From contig JANQND010000002.1 of the NCBI GenBank assembly GCA_028279765.1, positions 1-64,000 of the forward strand: DNA of 64,000 nt. Reading direction: 5' to 3'. The notes below the pieces were generated by a model that did not search any database, was not told where the DNA came from, and saw only the letters and a program-made list of their open reading frames with translations. Origin of the DNA: Candidatus Nanoarchaeia archaeon. GTDB lineage: Archaea > Nanobdellota > Nanobdellia > Woesearchaeales > WJIZ01. Shown here in pieces: positions 51,817 to 58,451 of this stretch; position 1 is the first letter of the stretch, and every line of letters begins with the position of its first letter. A program made the position numbers and the translations under genes.

Positions 51817-52011
51817 CTAGATGAGGTCCTTTAATCTCCTAAATACTTCAAATAAGAATACAATTAATAGTACAAATAAGGCGAAGATAAACAAATTTGG
51901 ATTAATAAAAGCATTCTGACCTAATTCGTCCGCAAGAAAGTTAACTAGGTAAACTAAAAAAATTATTACAACAACACCGCTTACAATTTCTGATAATTTT
52001 TCTTTTGCCAT
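51817..52011 (-). CDS. Small hypothetical membrane protein (two segments)
   Basis: A 64-aa protein with two hydrophobic helices (about 10-28 SGVVVIIFLVYLVNFLAD and 38-56 NLFIFALFVLLIVFLFEVF) and a basic end (RRLKDLI). No family is recognised. It lies two bases from the next small membrane gene, so the two probably form an operon. Base use is more AT-rich than in the ribosomal genes next to it. Confidence 0.55.
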   Translation of the reverse strand: MAKEKLSEIVSGVVVIIFLVYLVNFLADELGQNAFINPNLFIFALFVLLIVFLFEVFRRLKDLI

Positions 52012-52012
52012 T

Positions 52013-52222
52013 TTATTTACCCATTCTTCCTAAAGTATGTCCGATTGTATATGTAGCTATTGATGAAAAAATTAAGATATAATATTCTGGAATATCTTGT
52101 TTTAGAGTAATTGCCTTATAAATTAAGAATCCTGCTATGCACATAGATACTAACACTATTATTGTACTAACAATTAAAAGGCCAATTTCCTTTTGATGAT
52201 TGTATCTTTCTTTATCTGACAT
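52013..52222 (-). CDS. Small hypothetical membrane protein (two segments)
   Basis: The track starts at 52234 (MLEL), but MSDKERYNHQKE at 52222 fits a TATA box (AGTATAAATAAATG, about 52245-52258) about 27-30 nt upstream. The 69-aa product has two hydrophobic helices (IGLLIVSTIIVLVSMCIAGFLIYKAI and YYILIFSSIATYTIGHTLG) joined by a short loop. No family is recognised. It would be translated together with the gene at 51817. Confidence 0.55.
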   Translation of the reverse strand: MSDKERYNHQKEIGLLIVSTIIVLVSMCIAGFLIYKAITLKQDIPEYYILIFSSIATYTIGHTLGRMGK

Positions 52223-52413
52223 CAATTCAAGCATATGTTACCCATTTATTTATACTTTTCTATGATTTGTGGGGATACTCAAATATTGCTCCTATAATCG
52301 AACGGCAAAGTCCTCATTATTGCTCATTGCTAATATTTTGGGCTTCACAAAACCAGAAAAAGTGGAGAAGTATTATGCTTTATGAGTTGTTTTGGTCATC
52401 AACTATAAACTAT

Positions 52414-53172
52414 TTAATTGTCAAGAACATAACTTCCATGCTTTGTTTGAATAATCAACCTTTTGCCTTCCTCACTTGCTTTATCCCAGCATCCTGAGAC
52501 AAGTTTTTTTCCCAATAATATTTGGTCTTCTGGAGCAAGATCTAGATTGAGGTTTAGTCGAGATATTTCCTGATAACGAACGCCATCTTCATGACACTCT
52601 TTTCCCATAAATAGATAGATGAGTGGACTCAAATCCCCTAAGTTAACTTTGCGACTGCCTAGTAAACTATGTTTGTGAGAGAGTAGTTTTTCAAGCTGTC
52701 CATACACAAACTGCCAGATATCGTGAGCCTTGTTACTTAATTCTTTTATAGGACTACTCAGTTGTTTTAAAGCTCTGTAGCTTTCTCCATCATGCTCAAA
52801 TATTGGGTCGATTTGAGTTAGCAATGATTCTTTCCCCATAATCAGTTTATTAGCATGTAGTATAAGATAGCACATCGAAGAGCCAGCAACAGAGGGTACA
52901 AAACAACTATAGTATGCCAATTTGTTTCGAAGTAAGTATGACATGAGCAATGCTGTCCTGAAATCTCCGCCTGACCCGCTCAAAATAACATTGCAATTGT
53001 TTAGTTTTTGAAATTTGGTTTCCTGTTGAATAGCACACATTAGGAAGTTTTCATCACCCTCCATTATCCCCTCTTCATATTCTGGATTATAAATAATTGC
53101 TATTGTCCTTCTGCCAGTCAGCTCTTCTAATTTCCTACAGAGCATCATATTTTGATCTTCCATATTCAGCAT
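52414..53172 (-). CDS. SDH/SppA-like serine protease (ClpP/crotonase fold)
   Basis: A 252-aa protein. VILSGSGGDFRTALLMSYLLRN (about 62-83) is the glycine-rich oxyanion strand, FVPSVAGSSMCYLILHANKLIMGKESLLTQIDPIF (91-125) has the nucleophile Ser in AGSS (98-99) followed by a Lys and the conserved QIDP. This matches the serine dehydrogenase proteinase family, related to SppA signal peptide peptidase. No membrane segment is visible, so it may act in the cytoplasm or at the membrane. A start at 53163 (MEDQ) is also possible. It is divergent from the ribbon-helix-helix gene at 53341. Confidence 0.7.
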   Translation of the reverse strand: MLNMEDQNMMLCRKLEELTGRRTIAIIYNPEYEEGIMEGDENFLMCAIQQETKFQKLNNCNVILSGSGGDFRTALLMSYLLRNKLAYYSCFVPSVAGSSMCYLILHANKLIMGKESLLTQIDPIFEHDGESYRALKQLSSPIKELSNKAHDIWQFVYGQLEKLLSHKHSLLGSRKVNLGDLSPLIYLFMGKECHEDGVRYQEISRLNLNLDLAPEDQILLGKKLVSGCWDKASEEGKRLIIQTKHGSYVLDN

Positions 53173-53302
53173 AATCTATTGGAATATTTTAGTTTTACTA
53201 CACAAAATTTAAATATGACAAAAAACTACAGCTTAAATGAGGGGAAAAGGTGAATAAAAGGGTCAAAAAAACTGTTTTTTGGCTAAAAATTAACACATCC
53301 AT

Positions 53303-53336
53303 AGAAATATTTATATACATAAATAACGGGGGGTTA
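53303..53336 (+). promoter_or_regulatory. TATA box and ribosome-binding site for RHH gene
   Basis: AATATTTATATAC (starting about 53306) lies 23-35 nt before the ATG at 53341, and GGGGGGTTAG just before the ATG could act as a Shine-Dalgarno. The divergent protease gene has CATATTTAAATTTTG (about 53204-53218) as its box. Confidence 0.5.
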
Positions 53337-53340
53337 GAAT

Positions 53341-53559
53341 ATGGTGAACAAAAAGAGAGTACAGGTAGAGCTATCTAAAGACGCTGTTAAGGAGCTCGAG
53401 GGATTACGAGATTCACTAAATCTTGGATCGGTTGCTGATGTAATTCGAAGTAGCCTTAAGATGAGGAAATATTTGGATCTTGAACAAAAAGCTGGAAATG
53501 AAGTGATTCTCCGCAATAAGAAGACAAAGAGAGAAAAAGAAGTAGTCTTTGGCATTTAA
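53341..53559 (+). CDS. Ribbon-helix-helix (CopG-type) DNA-binding protein
   Basis: A 72-aa protein. RVQVELSKDAVKELEGLRDSLNLGSVADVIRSSLKM (residues 6-41) is a ribbon-helix-helix domain: a beta strand followed by two helices. The basic tail (NKKTKREKEV) may add DNA contact. It probably regulates its own gene and the divergent protease gene. The membrane-protein gene at 53600 follows 40 bp later on the same strand. Confidence 0.8.
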   Translation: MVNKKRVQVELSKDAVKELEGLRDSLNLGSVADVIRSSLKMRKYLDLEQKAGNEVILRNKKTKREKEVVFGI

Positions 53560-53599
53560 TTTAAAGTTTTTAAAGAGGTGATATAAAGAGGATAGAAGT

Positions 53600-53857
53600 A
53601 TGACTAAAGACTTTAAAGAAGAATTAGATGAGTTTTCATCTAAGTTTACCGGCAATAACATAAAGATTTATAATAAGCCCAAAGAACAAAGATTAACTCT
53701 TTATCATATGGTTGTCCATGGGCTTGCATACATGCTCACTGCCTCTTACATAATATTTATCCTTTTCGATCGAAATATTCCAGAGTCTTTTTCCACTATA
53801 ATTTCGATCGTCATAGGTTTCTATTTTGCCAAGGCCTTGTTTAATAAAATGGAATAA
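53600..53857 (+). CDS. Small hypothetical membrane protein
   Basis: An 85-aa protein: a charged N-terminal half (KDFKEELDEFSSKFTGNNIKIYNKPKEQ) followed by two hydrophobic helices (about 38-55 VVHGLAYMLTASYIIFIL and 63-80 FSTIISIVIGFYFAKALF). It resembles the two other small membrane proteins of this island in layout, though not in sequence. AGAGGTGAT and AGAGGA before the ATG could bind the ribosome. Function unknown. Confidence 0.6.
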   Translation: MTKDFKEELDEFSSKFTGNNIKIYNKPKEQRLTLYHMVVHGLAYMLTASYIIFILFDRNIPESFSTIISIVIGFYFAKALFNKME

Positions 53858-53922
53858 CTAGGTGCTTGCCAATGTCCTGCATCTACAAAAAACCAAATTT
53901 TCCCCCTTTCACAAGTAGCAAC

Positions 53923-53937
53923 CTTTATAAATGGCCC
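53923..53937 (+). promoter_or_regulatory. Promoter of eL34 (CTTTATAAATGGCCC element)
   Basis: The 15 bases CTTTATAAATGGCCC are identical to those at 36892-36906 before the S10-spc operon. The TATA part is centred about 26 nt before the eL34 ATG at 53954, which fits a leaderless mRNA. Confidence 0.65.
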
Positions 53938-53953
53938 AACAATCCTCTAGTGA

Positions 53954-54226
53954 ATGGTTAGAAGAGCATTACGATCACGATCACTAAGGAAAGTAAAGGT
54001 AAGAACACCTGGATCTAAGGTAGTTACACACTTCAAAAAGCGAAAACCACAGCTTGCTAGATGTGGCAGTTGCGGTTCAACCCTAAAGGGAGTTCCAAGA
54101 GCAACCCCTACGAAGATGAAAAACATGCCGAAATCCCAGAAAAGACCTGAAAGACCATATGGAGGCATACTATGCTCCAAATGTTCACGCTTAGTATTCA
54201 AAGATAAAGCACAATCTCTTGAGTAG
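53954..54226 (+). CDS. rpl34e: Large ribosomal subunit protein eL34
   Basis: A 90-aa protein: SRSLRKVKVRTPGSKVVTHFKKRKPQLARCGSCGSTLKGVPR is the family N-terminus with a CxxC pair, and the second pair is in ILCSKCSRLVFKDKAQ, making a zinc ribbon. eL34 is archaeal/eukaryal only. In many archaea this gene directly follows the DUF106 gene; here an island separates them. Confidence 0.95.
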   Translation: MVRRALRSRSLRKVKVRTPGSKVVTHFKKRKPQLARCGSCGSTLKGVPRATPTKMKNMPKSQKRPERPYGGILCSKCSRLVFKDKAQSLE

Positions 54227-54265
54227 ATGGCGACACTACTACAGTGAGTATAGGAGGAAGTAAAA

Positions 54266-54715
54266 ATGTTTGAAATAGGAAGAATTTGTATTAAGCTTGC
54301 CGGAAGAGATGGCGGGCGTGAAGCAGTAATTGTTGACGTTCTTGACAAGAATTTTGTAACTATTGATGGAAACGTACGCAGAAGAAAATGCAATATATCG
54401 CATCTAGAGCCTACTAAAAAGACCATTGATATCAAAAAAGGCGCATCCCATGAAGAAGTAAAAGCAGAATTCGAAAAGCTCGATTTTAAAGTATGGGAAA
54501 CCAAGCCAAAGCAGGCAAAAGAAAAGCCAAAACCAGTTCGAAATAAGAAAAAATTGCAGCGAAAAGAAGAAGAAGCAAAGAAACCTGCAACCAAGAAAAA
54601 AGCTGCAAAGGTAGTAAAAGAAGCTGAAGTGGTAGAAGAAAAAAAGACTACGGTAAAAAAGAAAGCTCCAGCTAAAAAAGCTGCCCCGAAAAAGCCTGCT
54701 GAAAAGAAAGAGTAA
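54266..54715 (+). CDS. rpl14e: Large ribosomal subunit protein eL14 with Lys/Ala-rich tail
   Basis: A 149-aa protein. The KOW-type core FEIGRICIKLAGRDGGREAVIVDVLDKNFVTIDGNVRRRKCNISHLEPTKKTIDIKKGA is eL14. After about residue 80 a Lys/Ala/Pro/Glu tail follows (KKPATKKKAAK...PAKKAAPKKPAEKKE). A ribosome-binding site (GGAGG) lies before the ATG. The cytidylate kinase gene often found between eL34 and eL14 is absent. Confidence 0.93.
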   Translation: MFEIGRICIKLAGRDGGREAVIVDVLDKNFVTIDGNVRRRKCNISHLEPTKKTIDIKKGASHEEVKAEFEKLDFKVWETKPKQAKEKPKPVRNKKKLQRKEEEAKKPATKKKAAKVVKEAEVVEEKKTTVKKKAPAKKAAPKKPAEKKE

Positions 54716-54748
54716 AGCTTTTTATTCTACAGAGTAATCCCACCTAGT

Positions 54749-55492
54749 ATGGACGCTGCACCATTAGTAGAAATAATCAAAGATTATCAGTACGGTCCTA
54801 TACATACTGTGCAAAATGGAATGCAGATTTTTCAGAATCCAGATACGAAGCAAGTTCTCTTTTCTCCTCTTTATCATCATCTCAGAGATCTAACCAGTGG
54901 CTCTGATACTGAACTGATGAATAGGGCCAGTCGAGATATCAAAAATGCGTACCCTCATCTCCAAATAATAAAAGTGATAGGGCAGCACCCGGATTTCTTC
55001 AATAAGCCGGGGGAAGAACACTGCTATCTTCTAGTAAATGAAAACGATCTCATGTCTGGAAAATCCCAGGTAGAGGATCGAAAGACCATCAATCAGATAA
55101 GAGATCAAGATCCACTCCTTGTAGATCCTAGTTTTAAAAGAGTAGAATCTATTTCTGGAACGGGATACCGAATCGATTCACTTGTTAGCCAAGAACAACT
55201 TATCGGATATTCCAATGAAAAGGTTGTAGAGAACAATCATGGGGTTCCACTAGGAATGACTTCTGAAGGAAATCTCGTGTATATCATGGTGAACTTTGAC
55301 TCAGAAGTTCCCCTGAATATTGGGTTTCAGCAAGCAGGTAAGAAAATTGAGCAATACGAACTAGATACAGATTACAGTCAAATCCTTGAGGATGATGCAC
55401 AAATACTCGAACTCATAGACATTCTCAAACAAAAAGAAATCAAAAAAGCAAAAAAACCTTTCAAAGTAAAACATCAGGTTTTCATAAGATAA
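54749..55492 (+). CDS. Hypothetical protein
   Basis: A 247-aa soluble protein with no family that I recognise. It is mixed alpha/beta in appearance, with MQIFQNPDTKQVLFSPLYHHLRDLT near the start, GEEHCYLLVNENDLMSGKSQVEDRKTINQIRDQDPLL in the middle and LIDILKQKEIKKAKKPFKVKHQVFIR at the end. No membrane segment or signal peptide is visible. It follows eL14 by 33 bp and converges on the YceI-like gene. Its start fits ATG at 54749; no clear TATA box is visible, so it may be read through from eL14. Confidence 0.6.
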   Translation: MDAAPLVEIIKDYQYGPIHTVQNGMQIFQNPDTKQVLFSPLYHHLRDLTSGSDTELMNRASRDIKNAYPHLQIIKVIGQHPDFFNKPGEEHCYLLVNENDLMSGKSQVEDRKTINQIRDQDPLLVDPSFKRVESISGTGYRIDSLVSQEQLIGYSNEKVVENNHGVPLGMTSEGNLVYIMVNFDSEVPLNIGFQQAGKKIEQYELDTDYSQILEDDAQILELIDILKQKEIKKAKKPFKVKHQVFIR

Positions 55493-55498
55493 AAAAAT

Positions 55499-56083
55499 TT
55501 AGCTAGAAACAAACGTAAAGCTAATTCTCACGTCCTTATTCACACCGGTATGCTTCATACCGAAAGGAGTGGTATCCAGTAAGAAATCAGCAGTTACAGA
55601 GTTAGCAGTAACCTCAACAGGGAACGAAACCTCATTCGTTACACCATGGAAAGTCAAATCACCACTCATCACGCCATCAGCTAAGGATGAAGAAGCAAAC
55701 CGAATCTCAGGGAAGTTCTCCACATCAAAGAAATCATCGTTCTTTAGATGCTTATCAAGACCGCCAATCCCGGTATTCACAGATGCTGCCTGAATAACAC
55801 CAGAAGCACCTACAACAACACCATCAGAATAAATAAGCGTTCCAGAAATCTCATCAAAGGTTCCGGTATGTGATTTGCCAGGGCCAAATCCTTCAAACTC
55901 AAAGGAGCTTGCAGAAACATCAATAGGCTTGCTATCACCTGAATCAGAATTATCAACTTCAGCAACAATATTACCTGAAGAGTCAGCAGCAGAAGGTTCA
56001 ATTTGTGCAACCGTCACATCTGATGGAGGCTGAGCACAGCCAATCAGAAAAACAACAAAGAGCGATAATAAGGCATATCTCAT
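55499..56083 (-). CDS. YceI-like domain lipoprotein
   Basis: A 194-aa protein. The N-terminus ALLSLFVVFLIGCAQPP is a signal peptide ending in a lipobox-like LIGC, so the mature protein is probably lipid-anchored outside. The rest has the YceI pattern: ASSFEFEGFGPGKSHTGTFDEISGTLIYSDG, LKNDDFFDVENFPEIRFASSSL, GDLTFHGVTNEVSFPVEV and FGMKHTGVNKDVRI. YceI proteins bind isoprenoid-like lipids in a beta-barrel. A TATA box (CTTTATAAGG, about 56109-56118) lies 26-35 nt before the ATG. Confidence 0.88.
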   Translation of the reverse strand: MRYALLSLFVVFLIGCAQPPSDVTVAQIEPSAADSSGNIVAEVDNSDSGDSKPIDVSASSFEFEGFGPGKSHTGTFDEISGTLIYSDGVVVGASGVIQAASVNTGIGGLDKHLKNDDFFDVENFPEIRFASSSLADGVMSGDLTFHGVTNEVSFPVEVTANSVTADFLLDTTPFGMKHTGVNKDVRISFTFVSS

Positions 56084-56131
56084 GAGAAGAGTTGAAAAAA
56101 TACTACCTTATAAAGATTATGGTTAATAGTT

Positions 56132-56185
56132 AAAAAAAACTTTTGACCCGGCATGAGGGTTGGGGGAGTGTGTTGATCTGCCGGG
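56132..56185 (-). terminator. Hairpin plus T-tract after the Cys-Cys protein gene
   Basis: CCCGGCA (56147-56153) and TGCCGGG (56179-56185) are perfect inverted repeats. Read on the minus strand they form a hairpin followed by a T-run (56132-56139), 21 bp after the stop of the gene at 56206. The layout is that of a terminator. Confidence 0.5.
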
Positions 56186-56205
56186 CCAATAAAAAAATCA
56201 AATAC

Positions 56206-56376
56206 TTAACTTGCTTTCTGCAAGGAAGCTATTTTTTCATCAACGCCTTTACTCTCGTTGTCCAGCCATTCTTTATACTCGTTGAGTTTGGCTATTTTCT
56301 CTTCCTTAGTCAAAAAGTGTCTTCCGCTGTAGCTGCCGTCTGAGCAGCAGCCTCCCATACTTGTTTCGCATTTCAT
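56206..56376 (-). CDS. Small Cys-Cys protein, 56 aa, divergent from PadR gene
   Basis: This gene is too short for the ORF track. On the minus strand a strong ribosome-binding site (GGAGGTAC) precedes ATG at 56376, and the product reads MKCETSMGGCCSDGSYSGRH, then FLTKEEKIAKLNEYKEWLDN and ESKGVDEKIASLQKAS. The N-terminus holds three cysteines, two of them adjacent, with a His, which suggests metal binding; the rest is helical. Similar small proteins next to PadR-type genes are common in archaea, but I know no proven role. A TATA box (TTTAAATA) flanked by two palindromes lies upstream, and a hairpin terminator follows. Confidence 0.8.
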   Translation of the reverse strand: MKCETSMGGCCSDGSYSGRHFLTKEEKIAKLNEYKEWLDNESKGVDEKIASLQKAS

Positions 56377-56413
56377 GTTCTGTACCTCCGAATTCCCTTT
56401 ATTGGGTTTCCAA

Positions 56414-56460
56414 TATCGGATATACGATACTTATATTTAAACTTATCGGTTTTCCGATAA
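56414..56460. promoter_or_regulatory. Two palindromic operator candidates between PadR gene and Cys-Cys protein gene
   Basis: TATCG-GATATA-CGATA (56414-56429) and TTATCGG-TTTT-CCGATAA (56443-56460, perfect 7-bp arms) flank the box TTATATTTAAAC (56431-56442). Related half-sites (TATCGG/CGATA) suggest binding of the same regulator, probably the PadR protein encoded alongside. The PadR gene has its own TATA box (TTTTATATA, about 56470-56477). Confidence 0.65.
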
Positions 56461-56500
56461 AAGAAGAAGTTTTATATAGGTGAGCACTATTACAGTCTCT

Positions 56501-56806
56501 ATGACAACCTGCGAGATGAAGGGATTTCTCTCTTTCCTCATTATGTGGTTCGTAAAAAAGAAACCCATGAGCGGAACCGAGATTGCCCTGGAGATAGAAA
56601 AGCGAAAAGGAACCAAGCCTAGTCCCGGCACTATTTATCCTGCACTCAAAGATCTCAAAGATAAAGAACTATTATCCATAGACAAAGAAAAAAGATATTC
56701 CTTAACCAAAAAAGGAGAAAAAGAATTAGAAACTCATCTCAATATGTTCTTTAAGACCTTCTGTGATGTGGATGAGATGAAGAGTTGCTGCGGCGGGCAT
56801 AAATAG
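56501..56806 (+). CDS. PadR-family transcriptional regulator
   Basis: The start is ATG at 56501, about 26 nt after a TATA box; the track uses a GTG at 56480. The 101-aa protein is a PadR winged helix: EMKGFLSFLIMWFVKKKPMSGTEIALEIEKRKGTKPSPGTIYPALKDLKDKELLS is the family signature, followed by YSLTKKGEKELETHL. The C-terminus has ESCCGGH-like cysteines (MKSCCGGHK), which may sense metal. It is divergent from the small Cys-Cys protein gene with two palindromic operators between. Confidence 0.9.
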   Translation: MTTCEMKGFLSFLIMWFVKKKPMSGTEIALEIEKRKGTKPSPGTIYPALKDLKDKELLSIDKEKRYSLTKKGEKELETHLNMFFKTFCDVDEMKSCCGGHK

Positions 56807-58450
56807 TCAAATCACATCAAACAATTCACTCAAATTCAGCTCAAACCCTGAAACAGGAACATCCAGTTCCCAATTAGACAATACCTGAGGAGAAATCTCT
56901 CCAATATAGGCAACTTTCTTACCCTTAACAACAACCCTACCTATTCTGCCAGCAATAAACGAGGGATGCTCAGCAGCAATAATCGAATACTCAACACCAA
57001 TCATTCGAAATAAATAATCCAGAATCTGCTTGCTTCGGGTATAATCTGCCTGCTCTGAGCAAAGCAAACAAGCCAAACGCTCCTGCTCAACCACGCCCGT
57101 ATCAGACTGGCCTTTCTTGAAAATACTGCCCAGAGAATAAATATGCTGCGGATACTCGTGATGTTTATTCGAGCGCAATACCTCTAAAAGTAAAGGAATA
57201 TTCCAGGCAGATAAAACACTAAACTCCTTATTCAAAGCATTAGACAATGAGATTAAAGGAACCGAACAATTCATCAACGTAGTCTGATAATCTTTATTGG
57301 TAATATGATAGGTCTTGCACTCCAATAATCCAACCCCAGCTAATATGTCAGAAACCTTGCGGCAAAAAATCGTAAACGGTTTCTCTGCTCCAATAGTTGA
57401 AACCTTAGGAATAACCTCAGGAATATTCTCATACCCATAGGCAATCGCAATATCCTCTGCTAAATCAATAGGATGCAGTACATCTGCGCGGTAAGAAGGA
57501 ACCAAGGCTTTTCCTTTGGAATATCCATGCCCCATCTTACCTAATAACTCCTTCACCTGAGCCTCAGAAAGCTCAATACCAAGGCGCTTACTAAGGTAAC
57601 CCAAATCAAAAGCAAGAGGTGTAGCAGAAAGATCAGGAGAAACCATTTTCTTACCGTACATTTCAATCTCCATGGAATAAATTTCTCCTCCCATATCAGC
57701 AAGCGCAGTCACAATCATGTTCAGGCACGTAGACAAAACCGAATAATCAAATCCAGAGCATTCAATAAACACATCCCTTGTATCCAATCCGATCTTTCCC
57801 ACTTCATGCGAATTAATAATAGGAGGCATAGACAAAATCTGATCGTTAGCATCAACAAAGAGAGGAAACTTGGGTTTCCCCTCCAGCAAATGCCCATAAT
57901 CCTTGCCAGTAGGATGCGAAGACAATACCTGTAGCCCGCTCATCTCCTTCGAAGACTCCAGCGGCCTGAAACGAATATCCTTTGGTGCCAAAGCCTTGAA
58001 GCGAATAGGCGTCTGGATCTTTTCGAAAGGATACACCCCAATTGCAACCTTTTTTCGATTACGGCCATACGTAATATGCAGTTTTTCCTGAATCTGAATG
58101 ATCTCTTTTATTTTCTCATCATCAAAACGAAGACCTTTTACTAAAGCACAAGCAGTATACGGACGAACAGCCTTAACCGAGCTCTCCACAATAACCTTAT
58201 GGTTTGACTTCTTCACTGCATATTCTCGCAAGCCTGTTTTCACACCAATAAAGCTTGAAAATGCACGCGCAAATCCCTGCTCAGAGAGCATATCGGGCCT
58301 GTTAGGAAAAATCTCTACTTTAATCTCCGATTTCGTCAGCTCATCAAGGTCAGTACCCAGATAACTAATACGGTCCCGAAGCTGTGCATCAGGAATGCTC
58401 TTCCCAACCAGCTTTTCAAATTCCGCTCTGTTAAGGGTTACAGTAGGCAT
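56807..58450 (-). CDS. pheT: Phenylalanyl-tRNA synthetase beta subunit
   Basis: A 547-aa archaeal/eukaryal-type PheT, shorter than the bacterial form (~800 aa). TVTLNRAEFEKLVGKSIPDAQLRDRISYLGTDLDE at the start, EIFPNRPDMLSEQGFARAFSSFIGVKTG in the B1/B3 part, VLHPIDLAEDIAIAYGYENI of the B5-type domain, and the C-terminal GRVVVKGKKVAYIGEISPQVLSNWEL are all present. With PheS it charges tRNA-Phe. It starts one base after the pheS stop. Confidence 0.96.
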   Translation of the reverse strand: MPTVTLNRAEFEKLVGKSIPDAQLRDRISYLGTDLDELTKSEIKVEIFPNRPDMLSEQGFARAFSSFIGVKTGLREYAVKKSNHKVIVESSVKAVRPYTACALVKGLRFDDEKIKEIIQIQEKLHITYGRNRKKVAIGVYPFEKIQTPIRFKALAPKDIRFRPLESSKEMSGLQVLSSHPTGKDYGHLLEGKPKFPLFVDANDQILSMPPIINSHEVGKIGLDTRDVFIECSGFDYSVLSTCLNMIVTALADMGGEIYSMEIEMYGKKMVSPDLSATPLAFDLGYLSKRLGIELSEAQVKELLGKMGHGYSKGKALVPSYRADVLHPIDLAEDIAIAYGYENIPEVIPKVSTIGAEKPFTIFCRKVSDILAGVGLLECKTYHITNKDYQTTLMNCSVPLISLSNALNKEFSVLSAWNIPLLLEVLRSNKHHEYPQHIYSLGSIFKKGQSDTGVVEQERLACLLCSEQADYTRSKQILDYLFRMIGVEYSIIAAEHPSFIAGRIGRVVVKGKKVAYIGEISPQVLSNWELDVPVSGFELNLSELFDVI

Positions 58451-58451
58451 T

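Noticed and set aside
52267-52497. 76-aa plus-strand ORF between the small membrane genes and the protease gene
   Set aside because: It overlaps the protease 3' end in antisense, has no ribosome-binding site and no protein-like pattern.
56143-56343. 66-aa plus-strand ORF
   Set aside because: It is antisense to the 56-aa Cys-Cys gene, which has a far better ribosome-binding site, promoter and terminator.
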